The position numbers were made by a program, and so were the translations under genes. A model generated the notes under the pieces. The model was not told the DNA's origin and did not search any database. It saw only the letters and a list, made by a program, of their open reading frames with translations. This document shows positions 34,835-45,567 of a DNA stretch of 64,000 bases, piece after piece (the stretch's first letter is position 1; every line of letters starts with the position of its first letter). Source of the stretch: Pleomorphomonas sp. PLEO (GTDB lineage Bacteria > Pseudomonadota > Alphaproteobacteria > Rhizobiales > Pleomorphomonadaceae); the NCBI RefSeq assembly GCF_041320595.1, contig NZ_CP166625.1:3966001-4030000 (forward strand), written 5' to 3'.

Positions 34835-36388
34835 TTACTGTCCCATGGGCTTCCAGGCGGAGTCGCCTTCCGGCACCACGAACACTTGACCGGGATAGAT
34901 CAGGTCGGGATTACGGATCTGGTCCGTATTTGCCTGATAGATCGTCGAGTAGCGGATGCCCTTGCCGTAGAGACGCTTGGCAATCACCCAGAGGTTGTCG
35001 CCGCGACGAATGATCAGCGTCGCCGGCTCCGCGGGCTTGGCCTCGCCGGACGAACCTGCGCCAGCCTGGGCAGAGCCCACACCGGAAGCGAGCGTCGGAG
35101 CCGTCAGGCCGTCTTCCGCGATCTGGAAGGGCACCTCGGCACGGGCAAGGACGGCACCGTTGGCACCAATCTGGTCGATGCGAACGATGTGCTTGCCCGG
35201 CGCGAGCTGAACTTCGCCTTGATAGAGCCAACGCCCCTTATCGGCCTTGGTATCACCGATCGACTTGTCGTCGACATAGAGACGGATCACGGCGCCGCTC
35301 TCAGCGGAGCCGGCAGCGTAGAAGCGCTTGCCGTTCTCAAGCTCGACAGCGTCGATGGTGACGACCCGCGCCGGAACGGCGGCGGGCTCCGCCTTTGGAG
35401 CAACGGAAGGTTCGGCAGTTGGTGCCGCTTGGGCCGGCGTGGCTTCGGCCGCCGGTTGAACAGCTTGAGGCGCAGCCGGTTCGGTAGCAGGAACCGCTGA
35501 GGCAGGCGCCGGCGCAGGGGGTAGCGCCGGTTTGGCGGCCGCGGCAAGCATTTCAGCCGGAGGCGCGGGAATCTGTACGGTTGCCGGCGTGGGCGTAGCG
35601 ACCGGCGCAGCAGGTTCAGCCGCCATGGCAGCGGGAGCGGGTTCGGCAGTGGTGGCCGGGGTAGTCTCGTTGCCAGCAATCGCGGTGGCAGTCGCGCTCG
35701 CCGAAGTCGGCGGTTCGACGGCCGGCGGAGGCGTAGCGGCGGCCTTTGGCGGTTCAGGCACAACGGCCGGCGTCGCCTCGACAGCCTGTGCGGGATCGAC
35801 ACCGGCATCGGCCAACTTGGCCTGCGCTTCTTCGAGACCGGGAACCTGGAGAACGGTCGATGGCGACCCCGGCTGGTTCAGCACCACCAACACGTCACCA
35901 TTCCCACCTTCGGGCACCGATACGGCGACCGACTGCTCGGAGGTGGCAATCTTGCCATCCTTGCCGACGACGCGCACCGACAGGTCATGAGCGCCGGGCT
36001 TGAGCGGATCGGCGAGAACGATCGCCCAGGAACCGGTATCGTTAGCCTTGCCGTCGGCGACGACATCCTTGCCGGAGAGAATTTCGACCTTGGCGTTGGG
36101 ATCGCTGCGCCCGGCGATTACCGCGTCCCCCGTCGGCTCGACGCGGACGAGATCGAAAATCGGGACGACCGTTTCACCCGAGGGAGTGGTAGAAGCTGAG
36201 GCGGCATCGGTCTTGGCGGGTGCCGGCGTCGCGACGACATTGGTCGAGGCGACCGATGTCGGATGACCGGCGATCCGGACGTTGAGCTGGCGCAGCACGC
36301 CATCGAGCGCACCAGAGAACAAACCGGCCAGAAGAACCACGATCACGCCGACAGCGCCGATCAGAATTGTGCGAAGTCTGTTGCTCAT
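34835..36388 (-). CDS. LysM domain protein with membrane anchor and Ig-like modules
   Basis: This 517-residue envelope protein is built from an N-terminal membrane anchor (about residues 7-28), a first Ig-like module (about 75-165, FDLVRVEPTGDAVIAG, PGAHDLSVRVV), a long Ala/Pro-rich linker (about 205-340), a second Ig-like module (about 340-425, PGKHIVRIDQIG) and a C-terminal LysM domain of about 50 residues (IIRRGDNLWVIAKRLYGKGIRYSTIYQANTDQI broken across the usual motif). LysM binds peptidoglycan, so the protein probably spans from inner membrane to cell wall. Similar proteins are common in Rhizobiales. The ATG at 36388 is preceded by an in-frame GTG. Confidence 0.88.
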   Translation of the reverse strand: MSNRLRTILIGAVGVIVVLLAGLFSGALDGVLRQLNVRIAGHPTSVASTNVVATPAPAKTDAASASTTPSGETVVPIFDLVRVEPTGDAVIAGRSDPNAKVEILSGKDVVADGKANDTGSWAIVLADPLKPGAHDLSVRVVGKDGKIATSEQSVAVSVPEGGNGDVLVVLNQPGSPSTVLQVPGLEEAQAKLADAGVDPAQAVEATPAVVPEPPKAAATPPPAVEPPTSASATATAIAGNETTPATTAEPAPAAMAAEPAAPVATPTPATVQIPAPPAEMLAAAAKPALPPAPAPASAVPATEPAAPQAVQPAAEATPAQAAPTAEPSVAPKAEPAAVPARVVTIDAVELENGKRFYAAGSAESGAVIRLYVDDKSIGDTKADKGRWLYQGEVQLAPGKHIVRIDQIGANGAVLARAEVPFQIAEDGLTAPTLASGVGSAQAGAGSSGEAKPAEPATLIIRRGDNLWVIAKRLYGKGIRYSTIYQANTDQIRNPDLIYPGQVFVVPEGDSAWKPMGQ

Positions 36389-36814
36389 CACCCGTCCACG
36401 CCCCCGTCGGATTCGCCGACAAAAGAGTCACATCGACAAACGCGCCGATTGCTGCCTACCGGTCGATCCATCCACCACCGACAGTCACACCGGGATGATC
36501 CACCGAGTCGTGACTAATCGAACACAATGATTTGAGTTACCATTAAGGCGTCTCTTCTGCGACGGCTATGCCTGAACATGCCAGCGCAGTTTTTTTCATG
36601 CTGTATACTCATATGGTTAGGCTCACAAGTGCGGCTCTTTACAGGTTCCAATGAGCAAAAGAGCCAACGCAGATTCCCCAAAGACCGATGCAAGAAAGCC
36701 GCACTTTCGGCATTTTCCATCATTGAAGACGATCTGTCGCTCTGATGGTCGCACATTATCTTCAGCGGCAGCGCCCGCTTGACGGCCGAGACGCGCCGGT
36801 GCGACAACGAGAGC
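36389..36814. other. Intergenic region between the LysM and LOG genes
   Basis: No protein-coding gene is convincing in these 426 bases, which are less GC rich than the surroundings. The region should hold the divergent promoters of the two genes. Its right half carries several inverted repeats described in a separate entry. Confidence 0.5.
36601..36748 (+). promoter_or_regulatory. Structured leader candidate upstream of the LOG gene
   Basis: A -10-like TATACT lies at 36604-36609. Downstream, GGCTCTTT (36633-36640) can pair with AAAGAGCC (36658-36665), while the overlapping AAGTGCGGCT (36627-36636) can instead pair with AGCCGCACTT (36697-36706). The two pairings exclude each other. A further hairpin forms between CCATCA (36717-36722) and TGATGG (36743-36748). 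I see no known riboswitch class. Confidence 0.35.
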
Positions 36815-37414
36815 ATGACCAAAATCAATAGCATCTGTGTTTTCTGCGGTTCAGCCAACGGCCGCAATCCCGCCTACGTGGCCGCTGCCGAGCGGCTCGG
36901 TGCCGACATGGCCGCGCATGGTATCCGTCTCGTCTACGGCGGCGGCAACGTCGGGCTGATGGGCACCACCGCCCGCGCCGTGATGGCTGCCGGTGGTAAA
37001 GTGACCGGCATTATTCCCGAATTTCTGATGAACCGGGAACGTATGCTCGATGGCGTCGACGACCTTCACATCGTGCCAGACATGCATACGCGCAAACGCA
37101 TGATGTTCGAAGCGGCCGACGCTTTTGTGACCCTGCCCGGTGGTATTGGCACGCTGGAGGAAGTTGTCGAACAAATGACTTGGGCACAGCTTGGCCGGCA
37201 CAAGAAGCCGATCGTGCTGGCCGATATCGACGGCTTCTGGCAGCCCCTCGTCGAAGTCATCCATCACATGAACCGCGAGGCCTTCATCCGTGAGGGCTTC
37301 GAGGTGCGCTATCACGTGGCCGGAACGGCCGCCGATATTCTGCCGACCGTCCTTGCCGCGGCAGGCGACAATGGCGAGGTCGCCGGAGACGCGGAAACCA
37401 TCGCCAAGATGTAG
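36815..37414 (+). CDS. LOG family protein (TIGR00730), cytokinin riboside 5'-monophosphate phosphoribohydrolase-like
   Basis: This 199-residue Rossmann-fold protein has the LOG family signature PGGIGTLEE in VTLPGGIGTLEEVVEQMTW and the N-terminal SICVFCGSANGRNPAY plus LVYGGGNVGLMG. Plant and bacterial LOG enzymes remove ribose 5-phosphate from nucleotide monophosphates, including cytokinin precursors; in bacteria the usual substrate is AMP or a similar nucleotide (PpnN/YgdH-like) and phytohormone production should not be assumed. The ATG at 36815 follows a GAGAG site; an in-frame start at 36779 is possible. Its stop is two bases from that of the convergent cimA. Confidence 0.9.
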   Translation: MTKINSICVFCGSANGRNPAYVAAAERLGADMAAHGIRLVYGGGNVGLMGTTARAVMAAGGKVTGIIPEFLMNRERMLDGVDDLHIVPDMHTRKRMMFEAADAFVTLPGGIGTLEEVVEQMTWAQLGRHKKPIVLADIDGFWQPLVEVIHHMNREAFIREGFEVRYHVAGTAADILPTVLAAAGDNGEVAGDAETIAKM

Positions 37415-37416
37415 CC

Positions 37417-39021
37417 TCAGGCCCCAGCGTGACCGTTCTTGAGAAGTTTATAGGTGATGGAATCGTCGAGGGCTTCGAATGAGGCTTCGACGATGTTGGC
37501 CGACACGCCGACCGTAGACCAGCGGCGACCGGTGGCGCGATCAAGGCTCTCGATCAGCACGCGCGTCACGGCGCCAGTGCCACCATTCAGGATGCGCACC
37601 TTATAGTCGACCAGCTCCAGAGCGGCGATCTCGGCCTGGTATTTGCCGATGTCCTTGCGAAGCGCTTGGTCGAGGGCGTTGACCGGGCCGTTGCCTTCGG
37701 CCACGGACATCAGGATCTCGTCATCCACCTTCACCTTCACCACCGCCTCGGTGACGACTACGCGTTCGCCCATGGCGTTGATGCGGCTTTCCACCATGGT
37801 GCGGTAGGAGATCACGTCATAGAAATGCGGCACGCTGCCGAGGTGGCGCATCGCCAGCAACTCGAAAGATGCGTCGGCCGCCTCGTAGGAATAGCCGCGT
37901 GCCTCCCGTTCCTTGAGCTCGGCCAGGAGACCGGTGAGACGGCGGTCATCCTTCGCATAGGCGATGCCCTGCCGATCGAGCTCGGCAAACAAATTCGAGC
38001 GGCCAGCCTGATCGGATACCAACAGGCGGCGGCGGTTGCCGACGCTTTCCGGGCTCACGTGTTCGTAGGTTCGCGGGTCTTTCAGAATGGCTGAGGCGTG
38101 GATACCCGCCTTTGTGGCAAAAGCGGAGAGACCGACATAGGGAGCATGGCGATTGGGCGCGCGATTGATGATCTCGTCGAAGGCTCGCGACTGCTGAGTG
38201 AGCGTCTTCAATTGCTCGGACGTCACGCCGGTCTCGTAGCGGCTGGCAAACTCGTCCTTCAGCACCAGCGTCGGCAAGATGGTGGTGAGATTGGCGTTGC
38301 CGCAACGCTCGCCAATGCCATTGAGAGTACCTTGCACTTGCCGGACACCGGCGCGAATAGCCGCAAGCGAATTGGCCACGGCCTGCCCGGTGTCGTCGTG
38401 GGCATGAATGCCCAACCGATCGCCCGGCACCACCTGCGCAACCGCGGAAACGATGCCGGCCACTTCATACGGCATGGAGCCGCCATTGGTGTCGCACAGC
38501 ACCACCCAACGGGCACCGGCGTCGAAGGCGATTTTCGCGCAAGCGAGCGCATAATCGGGATTGGCCTTGTAGCCATCGAAGAAATGTTCGCAGTCGACGA
38601 TGGCCTCGCGGCCCGCTTTCACGGCCGCCTCCACCGACTGGCGAATGCAGTCGAGGTTATCTTCGAGCGTCGTCTTCAGGGCGACATCGACATGGTAATC
38701 CCAGGATTTGGCGACAAAAGTCACCGCGTCGACCGGCGCGGCGAGCAGCGCGGCAATGCCGGGATCGTTGGAGAGCGACACACCAGGACGCTTGGTCATG
38801 CCGAAGGCGGCGAAGCGCGCCTTGGTTGTCCGCTTTTCGGCAAAGAAGGCATCGTCGGTCGGGTTGGCGCCGGGATAGCCGCCCTCAATGTAGGAAAAGC
38901 CCAACTCCTCGATAAGGTGCGCGACGATGATCTTCTCCTCGACGGAGAAGTCGATGCCCGAGGTCTGGGCACCGTCACGCAACGTCGTATCGTAGAGATA
39001 AAGGCGGGCTTTGTCCGTCAT
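37417..39021 (-). CDS. cimA: Citramalate synthase
   Basis: CimA condenses pyruvate and acetyl-CoA to (R)-citramalate, a threonine-independent entry to isoleucine. The 534-residue product has the alpha-isopropylmalate synthase-like TIM barrel with DTTLRDGAQTSGI at 11-23, the catalytic and metal regions EGGYPGANPTD, LCDTNGGSMP, IHAHDDTGQAVANSLAAI and GTLNGIGERCGNANL, and a C-terminal LeuA regulatory dimer domain (from about 400, YKVRILNGGTGAVTRVLIES). Domain length and the SGIDFSVEEK start are those of the TIGR00977 citramalate/2-isopropylmalate-like group. It lies downstream of pip, GFA and cysS genes on the same strand. Confidence 0.9.
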   Translation of the reverse strand: MTDKARLYLYDTTLRDGAQTSGIDFSVEEKIIVAHLIEELGFSYIEGGYPGANPTDDAFFAEKRTTKARFAAFGMTKRPGVSLSNDPGIAALLAAPVDAVTFVAKSWDYHVDVALKTTLEDNLDCIRQSVEAAVKAGREAIVDCEHFFDGYKANPDYALACAKIAFDAGARWVVLCDTNGGSMPYEVAGIVSAVAQVVPGDRLGIHAHDDTGQAVANSLAAIRAGVRQVQGTLNGIGERCGNANLTTILPTLVLKDEFASRYETGVTSEQLKTLTQQSRAFDEIINRAPNRHAPYVGLSAFATKAGIHASAILKDPRTYEHVSPESVGNRRRLLVSDQAGRSNLFAELDRQGIAYAKDDRRLTGLLAELKEREARGYSYEAADASFELLAMRHLGSVPHFYDVISYRTMVESRINAMGERVVVTEAVVKVKVDDEILMSVAEGNGPVNALDQALRKDIGKYQAEIAALELVDYKVRILNGGTGAVTRVLIESLDRATGRRWSTVGVSANIVEASFEALDDSITYKLLKNGHAGA

Positions 39022-39085
39022 GGTCGCGAACTCGTTTCAACATGTGGCGAGCGGCAGCCGCTCGCCTTGAGGTGTTCCGTCCAAT

Positions 39086-40039
<954 letters not shown>

Positions 40040-40519
40040 TCAGGCTTTCGGCACCGGCCAGACAGACGTGTCATGGTCGGGATGCTGGTTGGAAATGACG
40101 TTATCGAGGAATTCGGCGCCCTCGAAGCCCTCGTCGGTGCGGACGCGTTTCAAGGAAGGCAGGTCCGAGGTGAAGGGCAGTTCGGCCTCGACGCCATATT
40201 GGACGGTCGGCGGCAAGGCCGCGGGATTGTCGAAAGCGCCGCCGGCGAGCGACGGTTCGTAGCCATCGGCCTCGTAGGTGAGCGGCGTGCCGCAATCGGC
40301 ACAGAAGGCGCGCGCGACGTGGTTGGACGAGCGGTAGATTTTGCGGCTACCGCGGGTCCAACTGACACCACCCGCCTCAACGGCGACGAAAGGCGCGAAG
40401 TAGTTGCCGACGGCCTTCTGGCACATGCGGCAATGGCAGATCGATACGGAGGAGACCTTATCGCTGTCGCAGGAAAAGCGGATGGCGCCGCATTGGCAGC
40501 CACCGGTGAGAATGGTCAT
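40040..40519 (-). CDS. GFA family zinc protein (CENP-V/GFA domain)
   Basis: This 159-residue protein has the GFA fold with its zinc ligands all present: Cys8 and Cys10 in GGCQCGAI, Cys28, Cys30 and Cys33 in ICHCRMCQK, and Cys73 and Cys76 in FCADCGTPL. The family is named for glutathione-dependent formaldehyde-activating enzyme, but most members have no proven activity. I chose the ATG at 40519, which has AAGGA six bases upstream. It sits between cysS (29 bp) and pip (3 bp) on one strand. Confidence 0.9.
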   Translation of the reverse strand: MTILTGGCQCGAIRFSCDSDKVSSVSICHCRMCQKAVGNYFAPFVAVEAGGVSWTRGSRKIYRSSNHVARAFCADCGTPLTYEADGYEPSLAGGAFDNPAALPPTVQYGVEAELPFTSDLPSLKRVRTDEGFEGAEFLDNVISNQHPDHDTSVWPVPKA

Positions 40520-40548
40520 GGCAATCCTTCCCAATGCTTTGCGCAGCC

Positions 40549-41913
40549 TTACCTTTTTAGGTCCCAGGTGGTCTCGATCTCGCCAGTGTCTTTGTTCTTG
40601 GCGTCCATCAACACCACCCCCATGGCGACGAGTTCGTCGCGGATGCGGTCGCTTTCGGCGAAGTTCTTCGTCTTGCGCGCTTCAATGCGGGCGGCAATCA
40701 AAGCCTTGACCCGCCCCTCATCGATGTTGGCGGCCGGGCGCCGAGCCGTCCACGCGCTGGCACTGTCACCGAGGAAACCAAGGAGCCGCAGCGATGCCGA
40801 TAGCGTCGCCGGATCGCCCTTGACGGCATGCAGCTCGGCGATCGCTTTTGCTGTATTGAGATCGTCGTTGAGCGCTTCGATCAGTCCCTCGGACGGTCGG
40901 CCGGGCGCTGCGTCGGCAGCGATAGCGTACCAATCGTCGAGCGTCTTCCAGCCGTCCTCGAGTCCCTTGATGGTGAAGTCGATCGGCTGGCGGTAATGCG
41001 TCTTCAGCATATTGAAACGCAGCACTTCGCCTGGCCAGTCATTCAGCAGCTCGCGGATGGTGAAGAAGTTGCCGAGCGATTTGGACATCTTCTCGCCCTC
41101 GACCTGCAGGAAGCCGTTGTGCATGAAGACGTTGGCCATCACGTCCTTGTGGAAGGCGCAGCGTGACTGGGCGACTTCGTTCTCGTGGTGAGGGAAGACG
41201 AGATCGATGCCACCACCGTGAATGTCGAAGGTCTCGCCAAGGTGCTTCCAACTCATGGCCGAGCATTCGATATGCCAGCCGGGACGCCCCCTGCCCCACG
41301 GGCTGTCCCAGCCGGGCTCGTCGTTCGAGGACGGCTTCCACAGCACGAAGTCCATCGGGTCGCGCTTATAAGGCGCCACTTCGACACGGGCACCGGCCAT
41401 CATGTCGTCGAGAGAGCGGCGAGCCAGGGTGCCATAGTCGGGCATGGCCGGCACGTGGAACAGCGCATGCCCTTCGGCGACATAGGCGAAACCGCCGGCG
41501 ATCAGCCGTTCGATGATGGCGATCATCTCGGCGATATGCTCGGTGGCGCGTGGCGTTACCGTCGGCTTGAGGCAGCCGAGTTCGGTCACGTCCTGCTCGA
41601 ACTGGGCATAGGTCTTTTCGGTCAGATCGCGGATCGCCTCGACGGGCGGCACGCTTGGATAGTCGCGGGCGGCGCGGGCGTTGATCTTGTCATCGACGTC
41701 GGTGATGTTGCGCACGTAGGTGACGTGCGCCTCACCATAGAGGTAACGCAGCAAGCGATAGAGCACATCGAAGACGATCACCGGCCGGGCGTTGCCGATA
41801 TGGGCGAAGTCGTAGACCGTGGGGCCGCAAACGTACATGCGAACGTTGCCGGCATCGATCGGAACGAAATCATCCTTGCCACGCGTCAGCGTGTTGTAGA
41901 GCCTGAGTGCCAA
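40549..41913 (-). CDS. cysS: Cysteinyl-tRNA synthetase
   Basis: CysRS charges tRNA-Cys. The 454-residue product has the class I HIGH motif as HIGN in [17 protein letters not shown], the zinc-binding Cys just before it, [29 protein letters not shown] and the KMSKS loop EKMSKSLGN, followed by the DALR helical domain. I place the start at a TTG (41913) because GGGGAGG lies seven bases upstream and the protein then begins [13 protein letters not shown], where homologues begin; an in-frame ATG at 41955 lacks a ribosome site. The 280 bp upstream appear empty apart from a terminator for creA. Confidence 0.95.
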   Translation of the reverse strand: MALRLYNTLTRGKDDFVPIDAGNVRMYVCGPTVYDFAHIGNARPVIVFDVLYRLLRYLYGEAHVTYVRNITDVDDKINARAARDYPSVPPVEAIRDLTEKTYAQFEQDVTELGCLKPTVTPRATEHIAEMIAIIERLIAGGFAYVAEGHALFHVPAMPDYGTLARRSLDDMMAGARVEVAPYKRDPMDFVLWKPSSNDEPGWDSPWGRGRPGWHIECSAMSWKHLGETFDIHGGGIDLVFPHHENEVAQSRCAFHKDVMANVFMHNGFLQVEGEKMSKSLGNFFTIRELLNDWPGEVLRFNMLKTHYRQPIDFTIKGLEDGWKTLDDWYAIAADAAPGRPSEGLIEALNDDLNTAKAIAELHAVKGDPATLSASLRLLGFLGDSASAWTARRPAANIDEGRVKALIAARIEARKTKNFAESDRIRDELVAMGVVLMDAKNKDTGEIETTWDLKR

Positions 41914-42142
41914 AAGCCCGCCTCCCCTTCGCCATGGAACGCAAAAATAGATCACCGCCGGGCCGGCCGGGGAAACCCATCATCCGTTCAGGTCTTCGGA
42001 AAGATCGTGACGGGGACGTCCGCGGCCAGCGTAAAGCTCAGCCACAAATAATGTTGGCGGTAATGGTGATGCGCGCGTCCCGGAACATGGCCGCCGATAT
42101 GCCTGCAAACGCTGTTCGCCGTCAAGGGAAGCAATGAAAAAA

Positions 42143-42169
42143 CGCCGCCCGCGAGATACGGACGGCGGC
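42143..42169 (-). terminator. Terminator of the creA-like gene
   Basis: GCCGCC near 42144-42149 pairs with GGCGGC near 42164-42169, and six T residues follow on the minus strand, about 27 bases beyond the creA stop. Confidence 0.75.
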
Positions 42170-42195
42170 TCGCCGAATTCACATGTGTCTTGGCT

Positions 42196-42717
42196 CTATT
42201 TCAGCCAATCGCCGCACTTTGCTGCCTGCGTATCGCCCCAGGGCATGATCGGGACGGTGGAGGTGGAGTTCTTCGGACTGCCCTCGATCAGCTTGTCGGA
42301 ATAGACGAGGTAGACCAGGACATTTCGTTTGGCGTCACAGCCACGAACGATCTGCATTTTCTTGAAGAACAGCGAACGGCTCTGGCGATACATGTCGGAG
42401 CCCTGCTCGAATTTCTCCTTGAAGCTGATGGGGCCGACCTGTCGGCAAGCGAGCGAGATGTCCGAGGTCTCCTCGGCAAGGCCCAGCATGCCCTCGACGC
42501 CCCCCTTCTCGGGCAGCGTAAAATGGCAGGCGACGCCATCCACCACGGGATCGTCGATGGCGTAGACGGCAAGCTTGTGATCAGGCGTCAGGAAATGCCA
42601 GACCGTCGACCGCTTGAAGATCAATTCAGGGTCGTCGGACGCCGAGGCTAGCGAGGGAAGAAAGACGACGAAACTCAAGGCCACAAGACCGAGAAGCGAC
42701 TTGGCGACATCACGCAT
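42196..42717 (-). CDS. creA: CreA family periplasmic protein
   Basis: This is a 173-residue exported protein with a signal peptide ending near residue 27 (LPSLASA before SDDPELIF). The mature part matches CreA/YjjA-type proteins: STVWHFLTPDHKLAVYAIDDPVVDGVACHFT broken by the family's Cys, EETSDISLACRQVGPI, KKMQIVRGCDAKRNVLVYLVYSDKLIEGSPKNS. The paired cysteines probably form disulfides in the periplasm. CreA's function is unknown even in E. coli, where its gene lies beside the CreBC system; no creBC is visible here. The ATG at 42717 is chosen to begin at the signal peptide. Confidence 0.88.
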   Translation of the reverse strand: MRDVAKSLLGLVALSFVVFLPSLASASDDPELIFKRSTVWHFLTPDHKLAVYAIDDPVVDGVACHFTLPEKGGVEGMLGLAEETSDISLACRQVGPISFKEKFEQGSDMYRQSRSLFFKKMQIVRGCDAKRNVLVYLVYSDKLIEGSPKNSTSTVPIMPWGDTQAAKCGDWLK

Positions 42718-42805
42718 GTTGGGGGCACCCCGCTTCGGCAGGCCGGATCGGTTCCAGCCGCGCACGCCGGACATATAAGCGCCCTTTACAGCCGGCCAAG
42801 GCCCG

Positions 42806-43588
42806 TCAATGGAAGACGTTTCCATCAAGGCTCTGAATGGCGGCGCTTTTGAGGATGCGGCCGAGCACGACGTATCCTTCCGTCGAAAAATGGAGATTGT
42901 CGTCGGCATAGTTGTCGCAGGATAGCCGCGTTGTCTCAGATACTTCGGCGAGCTGTGGCTTGCCATGCTGGCCACAGGTGAAGGTGTCGTCGTCGATCGT
43001 CACGGCGTGCACCTTATCGACGCGGTCGGCGAGCTTGGCAATGGCGCGGTTCACTTCCAGCCGCCGATCGTCGAGGGCGTGGAAATCGGCGCCACGCGGC
43101 GGAATGGTCAGAACGAGCACTGCCGTTTGCGGCCACAAGGCGCGCAGTTTTTCGACGATCGTCTCGATGCCAGCCGCCACAGCGCAGGCTGGTGTGCCGG
43201 CGGCGAGATCATTGGTGCCGATCAGAAGCACGGCCGCCGATGGCCGGAGATGCGACAGATCAGTCTTTTCCAGGCGCCAGAGCAGATTAGGAGTCCGATC
43301 GCCGCCAACTGCGAAATCATAGATGACGGTCGACGGAAAAGCCGACGGCAAATCGGTGCGCCAACCGGCAAACAGCGAATCGCCGAGCAGTACGACATCG
43401 GCCCGCTCGGGACGAGCTGCCTGCACCTGGAGGGTTTCCTTCAGGTTCGGATAATTCGGCGTCCGCTGGGGCGTCTGCGTAAGATCGATGGCGATGGGAT
43501 CACATGCCAACTCATCCGCCCAAGCCTTGGGGAACGTCAAAAAACCAGCCAGAAGGCCGAGAACAAGCGCGAAACCAGACAATCGCAT
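42806..43588 (-). CDS. Secreted SGNH/GDSL hydrolase
   Basis: This is a 260-residue esterase-like protein with a signal peptide (1-24, ending AWA). SGNH blocks: GDSL motif LLGDSLFAGW with Ser71, block II GGDRTPNLLW, block III LLIGTNDL with Asn126, and block V DDNLHFS with Asp230 and His233. It is like the platelet-activating-factor acetylhydrolase/TesA-type group acting on acyl or acetyl esters, possibly of cell-wall sugars; the substrate is not known. The start at 43588 has AAGGGGA upstream and gives a clean signal peptide, although the frame is open to 43819 inside gltX. It follows gltX by 38 bp. Confidence 0.88.
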   Translation of the reverse strand: MRLSGFALVLGLLAGFLTFPKAWADELACDPIAIDLTQTPQRTPNYPNLKETLQVQAARPERADVVLLGDSLFAGWRTDLPSAFPSTVIYDFAVGGDRTPNLLWRLEKTDLSHLRPSAAVLLIGTNDLAAGTPACAVAAGIETIVEKLRALWPQTAVLVLTIPPRGADFHALDDRRLEVNRAIAKLADRVDKVHAVTIDDDTFTCGQHGKPQLAEVSETTRLSCDNYADDNLHFSTEGYVVLGRILKSAAIQSLDGNVFH

Positions 43589-43626
43589 CGCCGTCCCCTT
43601 ATTCGGGTCGCCGAACTGTCCGACCT

Positions 43627-45003
43627 TCAATTTCCGATCGCAGCCGAAAGGCGCGCCCTCACCGCCTCCGCGCCGATCAGTGGCAGGAGCGGTGCCAACT
43701 CGGGTCCATGGTCCAAGCCCGTCAGCGCCTTGCGAAGCGGCAGGAACAGGTCGCGCCCCTTGCGCCCGGTTTTCGCTTTGAGCGCCGCTGTCCACTCCCT
43801 GAAGCTGTCGTCGGTCCACGGCTCGGGCGGCAGGACGTCACGCGCCGCCGTCAGATAGTCGCGATCGGCCTCATCGACCACCGGCGTTACCGGGCCGGTA
43901 ATCAGTTTCCACCATTCGGCCGCGTCGCCAATACGCGTGCAATTGCCCTTCACCGCCTGCCAGAAGGCTGGATGGGCGGGGATGCCGAGATCGGTCAGCC
44001 GCTTTTGGACGGAAGGATAGTCGAGACCGTGGATGATGCGGGCGTTCAACGCCTTGAGTTCGCTCGGATCGAACCGAGCCGGCGAGCGCGAGACAGCGGC
44101 GAGGTCGAAGTCGGCGGCGAGATCGACAAGCGAGCCAATCTTTTCGACGGCGTGCGAGGTGCCGACATTGACGGCGAGCGAGGCTACCGCCTCCGGCTCG
44201 TAGCCCTCAGCGCGCAGATTGCGCAATGACAGCGATCCTGTCCGCTTGGAAAAGCCCTCGCCGGTGGCATCGGTGAGCAGGTTATGGTGGGCGAAGATTG
44301 GAACAGCGCCGCCCAAAGCCTCGAACAAAGCTATCTGTACGCCTGTGTTGGTGATGTGGTCGCCGCCCCGGATAATGTGGGTAACGGAGGTGTCGATATC
44401 GTCGACCACCGAGGTCAGCGTGTAGAGATAGGTGCCATCGGCGCGGATGAGCACCGGATCGGACAGCGATGCGAGATCGACGGTTTCCTCGCCACGGCAG
44501 AGATCCTGCCAATGCACGAGATGGCGACTCGGCGACAGCGGATCGCCATCGAAATTGGGCAACAAGAAGCGCCAGTGCGGCTGTCGCCCCTCCGCTTCGA
44601 GGCGAACGCGATCGGCGTCTGTCAGTTTCAGGGCCGCCCGATCGTAGACCGGCGGCAGGTGTCGGGCCAGCCGGCGTTTGCGGGCATATTCCAGCTCTTC
44701 CGACGTCTCATAGCAGGGATAGAGCAACCCCTTGGCAATGAGATCGGCCCTGGCGGCCGCGTAGCGATCGAGCCGATCCGACTCGCGGAAAGACGTGTGC
44801 GGCCGGATGCCGAGCCAAGCAAGGTCAGCGACGATATTTGCCGCGAACTCCTCGGTGGATCGGGCGCGGTCCGTATCGTCAAAGCGAAGGATGAACTGGC
44901 CGCCGGTCTTTAGAGCGAACAGCCAGTTGAAGAGGGCCGGACGGGCGTTGCCGATGTGGATATTGCCGGTTGGAGACGGCGCGAAGCGGACGACGGTGTT
45001 CAT
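43627..45003 (-). CDS. gltX: Glutamyl-tRNA synthetase
   Basis: GluRS charges tRNA-Glu and, in Alphaproteobacteria lacking GlnRS, a GluRS also mischarges tRNA-Gln for the amidotransferase GatCAB. The 458-residue product has [22 protein letters not shown] (HIGH motif as HIGN, 16-19), FDDTDRARS, the tRNA-acceptor domain with [16 protein letters not shown] and a KMSKS equivalent FSKRTG at 251-256. The anticodon domain is complete. Alphaproteobacteria often have two GltX paralogues; which one this is cannot be settled here. It lies downstream of pepA-holC on the same strand. Confidence 0.95.
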   Translation of the reverse strand: MNTVVRFAPSPTGNIHIGNARPALFNWLFALKTGGQFILRFDDTDRARSTEEFAANIVADLAWLGIRPHTSFRESDRLDRYAAARADLIAKGLLYPCYETSEELEYARKRRLARHLPPVYDRAALKLTDADRVRLEAEGRQPHWRFLLPNFDGDPLSPSRHLVHWQDLCRGEETVDLASLSDPVLIRADGTYLYTLTSVVDDIDTSVTHIIRGGDHITNTGVQIALFEALGGAVPIFAHHNLLTDATGEGFSKRTGSLSLRNLRAEGYEPEAVASLAVNVGTSHAVEKIGSLVDLAADFDLAAVSRSPARFDPSELKALNARIIHGLDYPSVQKRLTDLGIPAHPAFWQAVKGNCTRIGDAAEWWKLITGPVTPVVDEADRDYLTAARDVLPPEPWTDDSFREWTAALKAKTGRKGRDLFLPLRKALTGLDHGPELAPLLPLIGAEAVRARLSAAIGN

Positions 45004-45088
45004 GATCGTGGTTGTAACCGAGACCGGATGCGAATGTCAGAGGGCATTTTCGGGAAGATAACAAAAGCAGGGCACATTCGTTCCAGTA

Positions 45089-45541
45089 TCATGCCTTGCG
45101 TGCCCACCGCCCCTCTCCATCCTGCTGCCAGTAGGTAACCTCGAGCCCGCGACCTTTCAGCGTCTTCCAGGCCGCGCGTGCCTCGGCCAGCGCCCCGTCG
45201 TCAGTGCCATCGAAAATCAGCACCAGACGCTCGTAGCGTTCGGCGTCGTCGGGCAGCGGCGCACGGTCGATCAGAAAGCGCACGGTAGCGCCATTGGGCG
45301 CCTCCGGCCCGGCCACTAGATAGACGGGCTGCAGAGCGGAGTGGCCATCGGCCGCGGTGCCGTGCGGCAGGAAGGCGGCGTCGTCAAAGGTCCAAAGATG
45401 ACTATCGAGAGCCGCGAGTCGCTCGGGCGTTCCCGCCTCCACCACCACGCGCCAGCCGCGCTCGACCGACTTCTGCAGAAGTACCGGCAAAACCCGTTCG
45501 AGCGGCTGACCGTCGAGATGGTAGAATAGAGCTTCGGTCAT
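45089..45541 (-). CDS. holC: DNA polymerase III subunit chi
   Basis: HolC links the clamp loader to single-strand binding protein during replication. The 150-residue product has the family pattern: FYHLDGQPLERVLPVLLQKSVERGWRVVVEAGTPER broken at its usual helix, SHLWTFDDAAFLPHG, PVYLV and LVLIFDGTDDGALAEARAAW followed by VTYWQQDGEGRW. It lies 62 bp downstream of pepA, the conserved proteobacterial order, with a perfect palindrome in between. The usual valS follower is replaced by gltX. Confidence 0.93.
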   Translation of the reverse strand: MTEALFYHLDGQPLERVLPVLLQKSVERGWRVVVEAGTPERLAALDSHLWTFDDAAFLPHGTAADGHSALQPVYLVAGPEAPNGATVRFLIDRAPLPDDAERYERLVLIFDGTDDGALAEARAAWKTLKGRGLEVTYWQQDGEGRWARKA

Positions 45542-45567
45542 CGATCAGTTGGCCCGTCAACGGTGAT

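Noticed and set aside
36514-36867. Open frame of 117 codons on the minus strand in the gap before the LOG gene
   Set aside because: It begins inside the LOG coding region, has no ribosome site and no family resemblance.
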